Assembly: GCF_018130215.1 (NCBI RefSeq)
Contig: NZ_JAFCKQ010000027.1
Location: 1-64,000 of the forward strand
Reading direction: 5' to 3'
DNA length: 64,000 nucleotides
Origin: Bradyrhizobium jicamae
GTDB taxonomy: Bacteria; Pseudomonadota; Alphaproteobacteria; Rhizobiales; Xanthobacteraceae
Every line of letters begins with the position of its first letter. Within the stretch, counting starts at the first letter, position 1. The translations under genes and the position numbers were made by a program. Below the pieces are notes generated by a model. It did no database searches and was not told where the DNA came from. It saw only the letters and a list, made by a program, of their open reading frames with translations. This document shows, piece after piece, positions 37,760 to 45,936 of this stretch.

Positions 37760-38464
37760 ATGCTCACGCGCAAACAGTACGAACTTCTGCGTTTCATCAA
37801 TGAGCGTCTGAAAGAGGCCGGCGTGCCGCCCTCCTTCGACGAGATGAAGGACGCGCTCGACCTGCGCTCGAAGTCTGGCATCCACCGCCTCATCACCGCG
37901 CTCGAGGAGCGCGGCTTCATCCGCCGCCTGCCCAACCGCGCGCGTGCGATCGAGGTGATCAAGCTTCCCGAGCTCTCCGCCGGCGGCGGCAATGGCCGGC
38001 GCGGCTTCACGCCGAGCGTCATCGAGGGCACGCTCGGCAAGCGCACGAGCACCCCGCCGGTCGCCGAGGACGACGGCAACCGCCCGGTCGCAGTCCCGGT
38101 GATGGGCCGGATCGCCGCCGGTACGCCGATCGAGGCCTTGCAGACCCGCAGCCACACCATCAGCGTCCCGCCCGACATGCTCGGCGCGGGCGAGCATTAT
38201 GCTTTGGAGGTGCGCGGCGATTCCATGGTCGACGCCGGCATCCTCGACGGCGACATGGCGCTGATCCAGCGCAACGACACCGCCAACACCGGCGACATCG
38301 TGGTGGCGCTGATCGACGAGGAGGAAGCGACGCTGAAGCGCTTCCGCCGCCGCGGCGCGTCAATCGCGCTTGAGCCGGCGAATACTGCCTATGAAGTGCG
38401 CATCCTGCCGCCGAACCGGGTACGCATCCAGGGCAAGCTGATCGGACTCTATCGTAAATACTGA
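37760..38464 (+). CDS. lexA: LexA repressor, SOS response (234 aa)
   Basis: Represses DNA-damage genes and cleaves itself when RecA filaments form. The winged-helix N-domain starts MLTRKQYELLRFINERLKE and includes SKSGIHRLITALEERGFI; the autocleavage bond is Ala120-Gly121 (RIAAGTPIEAL); the catalytic dyad is Ser155 (GDSMVDAG) and Lys193 (ATLKRF). The linker is long, as in other rhizobia. Autoregulated by the box at 37599. Confidence 0.96.
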   Translation: MLTRKQYELLRFINERLKEAGVPPSFDEMKDALDLRSKSGIHRLITALEERGFIRRLPNRARAIEVIKLPELSAGGGNGRRGFTPSVIEGTLGKRTSTPPVAEDDGNRPVAVPVMGRIAAGTPIEALQTRSHTISVPPDMLGAGEHYALEVRGDSMVDAGILDGDMALIQRNDTANTGDIVVALIDEEEATLKRFRRRGASIALEPANTAYEVRILPPNRVRIQGKLIGLYRKY

Positions 38465-38701
38465 GCGCGGCGAGGAACGCGCAACGCATCGGACCGTTGC
38501 TTGACAGAGCGCAAGCGAGTGACCAACCTGGATGCGCCCCGATACCTTCCGCGTCTGTAGCGCGTTTGTGATCGTGGCTTTCCGGAGCCAGTCGTACAAT
38601 CGCCAAGAAACGGGGAAAAACTCGTGCTATCGTCCACTCTGGTAGAGGCCTTTGCCTCAAGGAGAGGCACGGGTCGCTATCTCGAACCGAGGAGCTATCC
38701 G

Positions 38702-39130
38702 ATGTGTGACTATAGTCTGCACGCGGTGCAATCGCGTCCTGCCGTCGTCGGCGAGACGCTGATCACCACGACCTTCCGCGGCACGTCGACCCGCGGCTTT
38801 GCTTCGGAGAACGATCCCGCGGTCGCGGTCTGCATGCTGCCGGGCACCGAGCTCGCCTTCGCCGAGAACGTACGCTACGACAGCCGCTGGATCTGGACCA
38901 AGACGATTGGTTTCCGCGTCGGCGTGTTCAACGAGGTCGAGCCCGACGTGCCCGATCGCCATCACGACGCGGTCGAATTCCCCGACGGCAACCATGTGCT
39001 GGTGACCCAGCTCGTCGAAGGCCAGCGCGTCACCGTGCTGCAACTGCCGGCACGCCCGGTCGCAGTCGAGCAGAAGCCCAAGGTGGCGGAGCGGCGGCCC
39101 TCCGTATTCGCATCGTTGTTTTTGGGTTGA
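38702..39130 (+). CDS. Conserved hypothetical protein (142 aa)
   Basis: Soluble, mostly beta protein beginning MCDYSLHAVQSRPAVVGETL, with TTFRGTSTRGFASENDPAVAVCMLPGTELAF and a basic C-terminal tail. I have seen close homologues annotated only as hypothetical in Bradyrhizobium. No catalytic motif is visible; Cys2 is the only striking residue besides one internal Cys. Confidence 0.7.
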   Translation: MCDYSLHAVQSRPAVVGETLITTTFRGTSTRGFASENDPAVAVCMLPGTELAFAENVRYDSRWIWTKTIGFRVGVFNEVEPDVPDRHHDAVEFPDGNHVLVTQLVEGQRVTVLQLPARPVAVEQKPKVAERRPSVFASLFLG

Positions 39131-39277
39131 GCGCATCGCAGCCGCTGGATGACCTCCGATCCGGCGGCGCTGACCTAGATGATTCGAGAGTCCCGGAACG
39201 CAGGTTCCGGGGCAGTTTGCGGATTTGCGTCAAACGGCGCCTTGGCGCATCATCCGATCCGGACAGGGGCGCACACC

Positions 39278-39502
39278 GTGGTCGACAAGGTCACATGGCA
39301 AAGGGCTGGACGCGTCACCGAGCCGGGCCGCTACATGTACCGGTTCGGCTGGCTCACGGTCACGGCCGACGATATCAAGATCTGGGAGCAATACCCGGAG
39401 GCTGCCTTCACCCTGGTCAAGAAACCGAGCGCCGGCCCTGATTCCGACGAGTATCATCTCGGCGCCTTCGAGCTGTCGCCACCCCCGCCCGGCGAGCACT
39501 AG
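39278..39502 (+). CDS. Conserved small hypothetical protein (74 aa)
   Basis: Starts at GTG 39278 after AGGGG: VDKVTWQRAGRVTEPGRYMY, then RFGWLTVTADDIKIWEQYPEAAFTLV. The beta-rich pattern with conserved Trp and Tyr recurs in Bradyrhizobium small proteins of unknown function. It ends 1 bp before the comEC stop on the opposite strand. Confidence 0.68.
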   Translation: MVDKVTWQRAGRVTEPGRYMYRFGWLTVTADDIKIWEQYPEAAFTLVKKPSAGPDSDEYHLGAFELSPPPPGEH

Positions 39503-39503
39503 A

Positions 39504-40877
39504 CTAGTCGTCGCCTTGGACATCCGCCTCCGCCGGCGTCGCATCGACTGCCGGCCGCGATGCGCCGGGGATGCGCAGCACTGTCTCGCTCTCGGTGTCG
39601 CCGGGAACCGCAGGCGACCACGGCCGGTCGATACCGTCAGGCTTGACCGCATCGATCGCAAAGCTGCCGCCGGTGCGGCGCAGCATCAGCGCGCCGTGGC
39701 GCCGCAACCGCTCGGCGTCGATCACCGGGGCCGCGCAGCCCAGTGGCACCGATTGCGCCGTCACGATCAGTGCCGCGCGCTCGCAATCGTCCTCCAGCGC
39801 CTCCGCCTGGGTCGCCAGGGCGATGAAGCCGCCCGGCCCCTGGGTCACGCAGCCGCTGCCGTCGCAGGAAACGCCGTCGGCGAGCGACGCATCGGTTGCG
39901 GTCCGTGCATCGGCATCGGCGGCGAGCCACTCCCTGACCAGGAACGCATCCCTGGCACTGCGCATCAGATGCAACCGCCCGTCACCGCCCCGCACCGCGA
40001 CATTGCGGCCGTTGGCGGAGACCAGCACATCCGGCTGCGGCACCCGCACTGCCCAGATCGTCGCCAGCAAAAGCATGGCCACGCCCGACCAGCGCAGCGG
40101 CGTGCGCAACAGCCCGAGCAGGATCAGCCCCGCGCTCGCCAGGATCATCGGCCCGGTGCCGAACGCCGCCATCCGGCCGACTGCGCCGGGCAGCGCTGCG
40201 ACCCATTGCGTCACCACGATCATCCAGTCGATGCCGAGGCCCATGAGCCACCAGAACAGGCCGTCGAAGCCGAACGGCATGGCGAGCAGCCCGAGCAGGC
40301 CTGCCGGCATCACCACCGCCGACACAACCGGCATCGCCGCGAGATTGGCGAGCAACCCGTAGGGCGTCACGCGGTGGAAATGGAAGGCGGCGTAAGGCGT
40401 CGTGGCGAGCCCCGCCACCAGCGAGGCCATCACCAGCATCGCGATCTCGCGCCCGCCCCACAGCGCCACGCGGGCCGTCGCCGAGTGATCGGGCGACGCC
40501 ATCAGGCGCGGCATCCCGATCTGCACCAGCGCCACCAGCCCAAGCGTCGCCGCAAACGACATCTGGAAGCTCGGATGCACCAGGGCCTCGGGCGCGATCA
40601 CGAGCACGATCAGCGCCGCCACCGCCAGCGTGCGGAAGGTGACCGCACGGCGGTCGACCATGACCGCGATCAGCACCACGGCCGTCATAAAGAACGACCG
40701 CTGGGTCGCGACCTCGGCGCCCGACAGCAGGAGATAGAACGCGGCAGCGAACAGCGCCGCGCCTGCCGCCCATTTCTTGATCGGATGCCCGACCGTCAGC
40801 GCCGGAAACAGCGCAAGCAGCGCCCGTACGGCGAAGAACACCACGCCCGCGACCACCGCCATGTGATAGCCGGAGAT
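39504..40877 (-). pseudogene. comEC: comEC, C-terminal part, separated by the integrated element
   Basis: Encodes the competence-domain membrane core and metallo-beta-lactamase-like tail region of ComEC/Rec2, the inner-membrane DNA-uptake channel. The frame begins ISGYHMAVVAGVVFF at the att core (40877) and continues through about eight helices. Just inside the element an in-frame TGA (40881-40883) closes the frame, and the first ATG (40862) lacks a ribosome site, so this half is probably not expressed as a useful protein. It joins exactly to the N-terminal half at 56758. Confidence 0.93.
40867..40877. mobile_element. attL core of the comEC element
   Basis: TAGCCGGAGAT, identical to 56759-56769. 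On the minus strand it encodes the end of the ComEC motif SISGY. The flanking sequence on the left is chromosomal comEC. Confidence 0.88.
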
Positions 40878-40969
40878 ATGTCAATCCTATAAAATTCGCT
40901 GCTTGGTCAGTTGCTTATGGCGATATTGCTTCCCATGTAGAACACCTTGGGAAGCAGTTGGGGTAGAAA

Positions 40970-41635
40970 ATGACCGCAATCGAAATGGAGCCGGGTCTTC
41001 CGCCTGGCGACGATACACTCCGAGAGCACCTCGGCTATTCGCTTGACCTCGTTGCGATGTCGCTTCGGGAGATCGTAGAGCCCGGCCATATGGACCAGGA
41101 CCGCGAATGGTATCGGCGGATGAGCATCATTGAGGTGTTTTGGACCCAAGCGCGGCTACTGATCGAGTTTTTCACCGGACGACTTGCGAGTTCAACCACT
41201 GCGGCCGCGGAGCACTTCACCCAAGGCAACGTAAGATACGAGTTTCCCAGTGCCCAGCGCCTAAAGCAGATGCGCGACGATCAAATCGCCCACCTGAACT
41301 ATGCGCGGACGACCAAATTGGACGAAAAACTCCAACCACACGACATGTATGTGACCGCGGACGCGCTCGTTCGCGCGGTGGAAAGGTTTGAACAGAACCT
41401 CCGTTCCGATGCCGCAGAAGTTTGGAGGGATAGGATCTGTGGGCGCCTACAGATTGATCCAAACCACGTCTATGTGGGCCCAACGCTGTCGGCTTGTACG
41501 ACGACTTCAACGTCCGTCGCCTGGGCTGGCCTACTAGGAGCGACGGGCCCGGCGCCCCCCAAGGTAAGGAAGGCCCCGCAAGGACACGCCTCAAGGGCAT
41601 TGGACGACGAGGTCCCCGACAACGGTCACGACTGA
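40970..41635 (+). CDS. HEPN-like hypothetical protein (221 aa), possible defence cargo
   Basis: First gene inside the left end. A helical core with SIIEVFWTQARLLIEFF is followed by MRDDQIAHLNYAR, where Arg102-Asp-x4-His108 matches the HEPN ribonuclease motif R-x(4-6)-H. HEPN proteins with this spacing include phage-defence and toxin families such as AbiU2-type. GGGGTAG precedes the ATG at 40970. The last 45 residues are low-complexity. Assignment rests on one motif and helical context. Confidence 0.55.
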   Translation: MTAIEMEPGLPPGDDTLREHLGYSLDLVAMSLREIVEPGHMDQDREWYRRMSIIEVFWTQARLLIEFFTGRLASSTTAAAEHFTQGNVRYEFPSAQRLKQMRDDQIAHLNYARTTKLDEKLQPHDMYVTADALVRAVERFEQNLRSDAAEVWRDRICGRLQIDPNHVYVGPTLSACTTTSTSVAWAGLLGATGPAPPKVRKAPQGHASRALDDEVPDNGHD

Positions 41636-41722
41636 CAGATGCCCCCTGCTCGCTCAGGAAGGCGCCGACTAGTTCGTCTCGATAGACGCGGGGCCATAGC
41701 CCCGCGCAGGGCCCTCGCGGCT

Positions 41723-42001
41723 TTAATTCTGACGGCCCGAAGCTTTGTGGGGCGGACACGGACCAGCGGGGACGGGACCGTCAGCGGATAAGTAATTGAA
41801 TTGACCGCGAGTTACAGGCGTGCGTGAGTCCTCCCAGACGAGCATTCCACTCACAGAACACGTCTTGCGCACCTTGCCGCCCCGACAATAGAGAGAATCG
41901 GCGGTCTTTGTTGAGCATCCGAGAACACTCTCGCTCTTCGCTGAGTTCGGCAGCATCACAAGGAGGAGCAAGACGATCCAGCTAGCCCGCGGCATTTGCA
42001 A
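41723..42001 (-). CDS. Small secreted hypothetical protein (92 aa)
   Basis: An N-terminal signal peptide (ASWIVLLLLVMLPNSAKS) is followed by a mature part with four cysteines (GCSTKTADSLYCRGGKVRKTC and GPCPP). It is probably periplasmic. No family recognised. It faces the HEPN-like gene convergently. Confidence 0.6.
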   Translation of the reverse strand: MQMPRASWIVLLLLVMLPNSAKSESVLGCSTKTADSLYCRGGKVRKTCSVSGMLVWEDSRTPVTRGQFNYLSADGPVPAGPCPPHKASGRQN

Positions 42002-42122
42002 TCACTCCGTTGTGCTGCTTTCATCAGACTTCTGATCGAGCTCGACGAGGCGAAGTGAGACCCCGGCGAGGCAATGTGCCGACGCTCCAAATAGAAAGGC
42101 CCCGAGGAGGTAAAACACAGAA

Positions 42123-42153
42123 CCCCGACGCGGGCGGGGGCGGCGCGTCGGGG
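42123..42153. terminator. Strong hairpin in a gene-free stretch
   Basis: Perfect 10-bp stem CCCCGACGCG / CGCGTCGGGG with an 11-base loop. No T run follows on either strand. The region 42002-42443 (442 bp) otherwise shows nothing I can support as a gene. Confidence 0.45.
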
Positions 42154-42443
42154 CCTGGCATTCGCTTGCTCCCACGGTCGGGGGTAGACAGCAGGAGCGA
42201 CTTAAGGTTGAGCCGGCTTTGTTTCGTGCCGATTTCGCCGATCCAGTAAAACGGTTTCGTCCGTTCGCGCCAACCGCTGTCGGCTTTCTCGATCTTCATT
42301 TCGCCGGAGGCTGCCACAGTGGGCGCCGATCCAAACTGCCGCGTGTTCCATGTGCGAAGGTAAGCAGGAGAACCGTGAGCGGGGGGCCGTAGCCCCGCGC
42401 GCCTCTGGTCATCACAATCTGCCGCCCGCAGCGGGGGTTATCT

Positions 42444-42770
42444 TCATTTTTCGTCCGGTAGACTTCTTAGAAGTTCAATTACGCCAGCCTCGTATCCGGA
42501 CAGGGGATGGTCGTTGCAGTACGCCCGCATTAGCCCCCGTATCTTTGCGAACGGCGGAAGTTCTTTGCGGGGCCTGCCAGAGGCCTGCAACAAGAGGTTT
42601 GCGCCCGTCAAGTATCCAGCGGCCCACTGGCCAAACTGATAGTCCGTGTCCATTGCGTTATCGCGATACTGTTGCGCAAAAATCCCGCACGTATTGGTCC
42701 CAAGCCCGACTTCATCGGCGGCATGGGCTGGCGCTGCCACTAGCATGGCGGCCAACATAAACTTCCTCAT
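42444..42770 (-). CDS. Exported Rap1a/Tai-like small protein (108 aa)
   Basis: Signal peptide MRKFMLAAMLVAAPAHA, then TNTCGIFAQQYRDN, FGQWAAGYLTGANLL and LMRAYCNDHPL: the paired cysteines and the GYLTG-N motif resemble the Rap1a immunity-like fold common in alphaproteobacteria and their phages. ATG 42770 has GGGGAAG upstream. Its function in the element is unknown. Confidence 0.62.
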   Translation of the reverse strand: MRKFMLAAMLVAAPAHAADEVGLGTNTCGIFAQQYRDNAMDTDYQFGQWAAGYLTGANLLLQASGRPRKELPPFAKIRGLMRAYCNDHPLSGYEAGVIELLRSLPDEK

Positions 42771-42943
42771 CTCAGCTTCCCCATTCTTGTTCATCAGCGG
42801 CCAATAGAGACGGTCGCCAATGTCTTGCAGTAGCAGGACCGCTCTGTAGTACCGATAGGCAATTCGCAGGATCGGTCCTCAAACGGGCGAAGCGGCACCA
42901 GCGCAAGACGCCAGCGCCGCCGGAGTTGTGGGTAACTACCGCT

Positions 42944-43189
42944 TCATGACGGCGGCTCGCACAGCCTAATGACGACCGGCGGCTTGGCCCGCAGATTGTC
43001 CTTCAGCTCCTCGACCCGCCTCAGAACATCAGAGATGGCGAAGCAGATCATTTCCGCGTCTGCCGCTGGCATGTTGAAGTACTCAGGCTCAACCTCGCTT
43101 CTACCAAGATGGTCTGTCGCGCCCATTACCACCAAGGTCATTTGCTGGATTCCGAAAAGCGCGTGGGCAATGTCATCATGGTCCAACAT
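42944..43189 (-). CDS. Hypothetical protein (81 aa)
   Basis: Helical soluble protein (DDIAHALFGIQQMTLVVMGATDHLG, then AEMICFAISDVLRRVEELKDNLR). It starts two bases after the stop of the replication-type gene and is thus in its operon. Not recognised. Confidence 0.6.
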   Translation of the reverse strand: MLDHDDIAHALFGIQQMTLVVMGATDHLGRSEVEPEYFNMPAADAEMICFAISDVLRRVEELKDNLRAKPPVVIRLCEPPS

Positions 43190-43191
43190 GG

Positions 43192-43767
43192 TTATGCCGT
43201 CCTCCTGCCAGTCAGCGATTGCACCTCGGCCTCATGTCCGGGCGGCCATTTCGTCGGGAAGCACCAGCCGCCTCGTTTGTTGCGGGGATATCCCGGCTTG
43301 CCATGCGATCTCGCGTAGTCATCCCAAGCCCGGAGCGCGGCGTAGTCGGTCACCTCGACGAGAGGTCCCTTAGGTAAGATACCCTTAGGTTGGGTAGGAT
43401 CAGACGCGACCTGTCGGCTACCCGTCGCTGATTGTTCGCCGACGGGTGGCGGAATTTTGCTTTCCTTTGGCTTATCAATCTTCTGGTGATGCCATCCGGT
43501 AATCTGAATGAACGATTTCGCGGCCGCGTCGTAGGTCAGTATCAGACCATTCGACGACAGCTCGCCGATCATTCCAGCAACGTCTTCAGGCTCGATCCGA
43601 TCGCTCGGGAATACTTGCGCCTTGAGCGTCTTCGGTGAGTTGGCCATCCGGCCGGCGTCGTCGGCGAAATTCCACATCCCGATGAAGAGGAGGCGGGCAA
43701 GCGGCGAGCACTCCATGACCTGCGCCGATGTCCAGAACTCGGGTTTGATGGTGCGAATGCGGGCCAT
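43192..43767 (-). CDS. Phage replication-initiation-type protein (191 aa)
   Basis: MARIRTIKPEFWTSAQVMECS followed by LARLLFIGMWNFADDAGRM is the well-known N-terminal winged-helix segment of phage replication organisers. The middle carries a helix pair (DVAGMIGELSSNGLILTYD), and the C-terminal part ends with DYARSHGKPGYPRNKRGGWCFPTKWPPGHE. It would recruit the host replication machinery to element DNA. A GGGAGG site lies upstream. Confidence 0.75.
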   Translation of the reverse strand: MARIRTIKPEFWTSAQVMECSPLARLLFIGMWNFADDAGRMANSPKTLKAQVFPSDRIEPEDVAGMIGELSSNGLILTYDAAAKSFIQITGWHHQKIDKPKESKIPPPVGEQSATGSRQVASDPTQPKGILPKGPLVEVTDYAALRAWDDYARSHGKPGYPRNKRGGWCFPTKWPPGHEAEVQSLTGRRTA

Positions 43768-43781
43768 TGGGTCGGCCCTCC

Positions 43782-43853
43782 CTAGACGATCAGCGCGAGC
43801 AGGAAGGCGCCCACGAAGGCGAGCACGAGCGAAAGGATGACGTCAGCGCGCAT
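43782..43853 (-). CDS. 23-residue transmembrane micropeptide
   Basis: ATG 43853 lies 11 bases inside the end of the preceding gene (frame +1) and the frame runs to TAG 43782. It encodes MRADV followed by an 18-residue hydrophobic helix rich in Leu, Val, Ala and Phe. Position and overlap suggest translational coupling between the upstream gene and the replication gene 14 bp further on. Confidence 0.5.
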   Translation of the reverse strand: MRADVILSLVLAFVGAFLLALIV

Positions 43854-44166
43854 CGTCACCCCCATCGATCACGATCTCGAAGCCGCTGTCGCGCAACTGG
43901 CGAATGATGGCCTCAGCCGCTGCGTCTGGGTTCGCGATCTCGAAGTCGCCGCTGCCGAGCAAGTCGGCCAAGATGTCGCGGACGATGTCCTCCGCCAGAT
44001 GCCGGTTTGGGTCTCGGCCGGCAGCGAGATCCTGCCAACGCGCAGCCAAATACCGGTCCGCGCGGGCTTGGCTGCTCTCTCGGTCGTGGAGGGTTTCGGT
44101 GGATGTCAGTCGCATCACAGCGACAAAAGCGGCGTGACGGATTATAGGTCGAGAAGCTCGATCCAT
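43843..44166 (-). CDS. Hypothetical protein (107 aa)
   Basis: Soluble, Asp/Arg-rich; middle part DRYLAARWQDLAAGRDPNRHLAEDIVRDILADLLGS. GAGGAAG precedes ATG 44166. It is the first gene of a leftward operon and is divergent from the ribbon-helix-helix gene across the operator region at 44234-44290. Not recognised. Confidence 0.6.
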   Translation of the reverse strand: MDRASRPIIRHAAFVAVMRLTSTETLHDRESSQARADRYLAARWQDLAAGRDPNRHLAEDIVRDILADLLGSGDFEIANPDAAAEAIIRQLRDSGFEIVIDGGDDAR

Positions 44167-44233
44167 GTCTTCCTCATGGGTTGGGTCAGGCTCGCTCAAG
44201 TGGTGCAAACACCTGGGCGGGCCGCTATCCATT

Positions 44234-44290
44234 GTTGGACAACTGGCACAACATGTGCTAGTTCTTGGCACAAGTCAATCAACTTGTGCC
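44234..44290. promoter_or_regulatory. Operator cluster in the divergent promoter region
   Basis: Three nested palindromes: GTTG-GA-CAAC (44234-44243), GCACA-ACA-TGTGC (44246-44258) and GGCACAAGT-6-ACTTGTGCC (44267-44290). The GCACAA/TTGTGC half-site recurs four times. The last site ends 9 bp before the RHH start codon, as expected for autoregulation by that protein. Confidence 0.72.
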
Positions 44291-44299
44291 GGAGGCCCT

Positions 44300-44479
44300 G
44301 TGTCCCTACAAACTGAATGGATGAAGGATCAGCGAATCCCCGTGATGATGTCGGCCGAAGAGGTTGACGCAATTGACGAATGGCGGCGCAAGCAGGAAGA
44401 CCTGCCGAGCCGATCCGAGGCTATTCGGCGATTGGTAGCCGCCAGCTTGGAAGCGTCAAAGAAGGGTAAGAGGCAGTGA
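44300..44479 (+). CDS. Ribbon-helix-helix DNA-binding protein (59 aa)
   Basis: KDQRIPVMMSAEEVDAIDEWRRKQEDLPSRSEAIRRLV is a complete RHH fold: a beta strand that inserts in the major groove followed by two helices. I prefer GTG 44300 because GGAGG is 4 bases upstream; ATG 44321 lacks a ribosome site. It likely binds the palindromes immediately upstream and controls itself and the divergent operon. Confidence 0.78.
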   Translation: MSLQTEWMKDQRIPVMMSAEEVDAIDEWRRKQEDLPSRSEAIRRLVAASLEASKKGKRQ

Positions 44480-44535
44480 GGCGGCTGGTCGAGATCGGCC
44501 TGAAGAAGACCTAGTTAGGTGAAGGGTACGAGTTC

Positions 44536-44733
44536 ATGGACGACGACTTCAGGAAGCAACATGCCAAGCTGGTGCGGGATTTGGCCGACCAGGCGGCCGA
44601 CCCATTCATCAAGCGACGCCTCCAGGATCTTGCCTCAAGGTACGAGATCAACAGGCGCACCACTCCCGTTACGCCGCTAGATCTTGAGATCGCTAATCCC
44701 GCCCGCAAACCGGACGGGGCTTCCGAGCGATAA
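44536..44733 (+). CDS. Small hypothetical protein (65 aa)
   Basis: MDDDFRKQHAKLVRDLADQA followed by a second helix (DPFIKRRLQDLASRYE) and a polar tail. Similar small helical proteins are scattered in Bradyrhizobium genomes. It follows the RHH gene in the same direction and precedes a one-helix membrane protein. Confidence 0.55.
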   Translation: MDDDFRKQHAKLVRDLADQAADPFIKRRLQDLASRYEINRRTTPVTPLDLEIANPARKPDGASER

Positions 44734-44776
44734 GCGTGCGCAGGCTGGTCGAGCTCAGGCTGAAGGCCAAGAAGAC

Positions 44777-44953
44777 ATGACAATCGATGGTTTGAGTTCC
44801 AAAAACTTCTTTCTTAGAGTTCTGTTATCGATGGGCATTACCGCCGCGATCGGCATCACAGCGTTTTTCAGCATCCGGGGGCTATCCGGCGCATACCATG
44901 AGCCCGTTCCTCCGCAGGTCCAGATCGGGCTCAAGGCGAAGCCCAACGGCTGA
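44777..44953 (+). CDS. Single-helix membrane protein (58 aa)
   Basis: MTIDGLSSKNFFLRVLLSMG begins a helix that runs to GITAAIGITAFFSI, followed by a Pro-rich tail. No family recognised. It continues the short rightward gene series after the RHH gene. Confidence 0.5.
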   Translation: MTIDGLSSKNFFLRVLLSMGITAAIGITAFFSIRGLSGAYHEPVPPQVQIGLKAKPNG

Positions 44954-44962
44954 TTCGGCTAA

Positions 44963-45201
44963 AAATCCATCCCCCTCTTGGGCATTGCTTTCGCCTGCCC
45001 GCTGCGAATGCGGCGGTCGGCTTTGGTATCTCGGGGACGCATACCGCAACAGCCATCGGCTACGGCAGCAATCGACATACGGTTGTCACTGCGACCGGAT
45101 CAAAAACCATCATGAATTGCGACGCAACCGCGGACATCGGCGGCCATGGCTCAGGAGTTTGCGAGACCAATGGCGGCGCGCATTACCGTGTGATGTTCTA
45201 G
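44963..45201 (+). pseudogene. Frameshifted exported small protein
   Basis: Two frames join into one sensible protein: SIPLLGIAFACPL (signal peptide) in one frame and AANAAVGFGISGTHTATAIG, NRHTVVTATGSKTIMNCDAT, ADIGGHGSGVCETNGGAHYR, VMF in the next. The switch falls at about 45000, right at the signal-peptidase site (ANA-A). The start codon position reads CTAAAA instead of ATGAAA. The coherent halves and the lack of a start indicate a decayed gene. Confidence 0.5.
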
Positions 45202-45219
45202 GCGAGGCAGGCAGCCACG

Positions 45220-45384
45220 ATGAGCAGTAGCTCGGCGCCGTTCGACCCCCGAGGAATTGATAATTTGCGTGAGCGCGTCGCCAGCGCTCTGATGGGGAAT
45301 GCCCCAGCAAAAGATCACGTTCGGAGAGATGCGCACGGCCGGCGTGCGCGGCGTGCTGGTCTACTGTTCAGACTACCAGTGTAG
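45220..45384 (+). CDS. Uncertain small ORF (54 aa)
   Basis: MSSSSAPFDPRGIDNLRERVASALMGNAP is protein-like, but the second half runs in a different frame through the start of the next gene and looks arginine-rich and random. A frameshift at the junction or a short functional peptide are both possible. Confidence 0.25.
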   Translation: MSSSSAPFDPRGIDNLRERVASALMGNAPAKDHVRRDAHGRRARRAGLLFRLPV

Positions 45385-45547
45385 CCACTCCATGGCCGTC
45401 CTGGCCGACCGCTGGGGCGATGATCTGCGGCTTTCCGACATCGAGCCGCGCCTGGTCTGCACTGCCTGCGGCAAACGAGGCGCTGATGTCCGGCCGGACT
45501 TCAACTGGCACATCAAGAGCCCGATCGGTGGCATGGGGTATCGTTGA
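45299..45547 (+). CDS. Zinc-ribbon-like small protein (82 aa)
   Basis: ITFGEMRTAGVRGVLVYCSD, then YQCSH, and later LSDIEPRLVCTACGKRGADVRP. Two cysteine pairs (YCSDYQC and CTAC) suggest a zinc ribbon. It matches a family I remember from Bradyrhizobium genomes. GGGGA lies just before ATG 45299. Function unknown. Confidence 0.68.
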   Translation: MPQQKITFGEMRTAGVRGVLVYCSDYQCSHSMAVLADRWGDDLRLSDIEPRLVCTACGKRGADVRPDFNWHIKSPIGGMGYR

Positions 45548-45791
45548 AGGCACACCTATGCACCGGTAAACCCCGGATGTGGTGGGCGGGCTACAACCGC
45601 CAAAAACAGGCCAAAGCAAGTGCTTATTGATGAACTATTAAGTTCCCTGCTTGTTGATAAGGCAGAGGCTGCACGCGCCGTGCATTGCCGAAGTGAAGCG
45701 GTCGCGTGTCCAATGGACGTAGCGTGCCGACGCTGATTCGATCCTTGGACGCTCTGGTTACGACTCGTGTCAGGTAGGCACCGCAAAAGCC

Positions 45792-45830
45792 GAAGGACGA
45801 CCCCGCGCCAACGGTGGCCGTCCTTCTTTT
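45792..45830 (+). terminator. Rho-independent terminator
   Basis: Stem GAAGGACG / CGTCCTTC (8 bp) followed at once by TTTT. It closes the rightward small-gene series; the 245 bp before it contain no gene I trust. Confidence 0.72.
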
Positions 45831-45880
45831 GAAACCGACCTCGGCAGCCCCGGACAATCGGCTCTCGCAAGAATCGACGA

Positions 45881-45896
45881 TATGCATATTTGCATA
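45881..45896. promoter_or_regulatory. AT-rich palindrome upstream of the BstA-like gene
   Basis: TATGCA-TATT-TGCATA, 41 bp before the preferred ATG at 45937 and 2 bp before an alternative ATG at 45898. The symmetry and AT-richness fit an operator overlapping a promoter. Confidence 0.5.
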
Positions 45897-45936
45897 AATG
45901 TCTATGGCGCCTAGGTCACTATCCAACGGATTGAAC

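Noticed and set aside
40862..40862. ATG at 40862 as a real start for a shortened ComEC C-terminal protein
   Set aside because: No ribosome binding site; the codon is an internal Met of SISGYHMA and an in-frame TGA lies just upstream. Treated as the separated half of comEC.
42024..42317. 97-aa minus-strand frame containing a Pro-rich segment
   Set aside because: Includes the perfect hairpin at 42123 and has no homologous motif; probably non-coding.
45620..45736. 38-aa GTG frame before the terminator at 45792
   Set aside because: Short and without a ribosome site; the first half is protein-like but the evidence is too thin.
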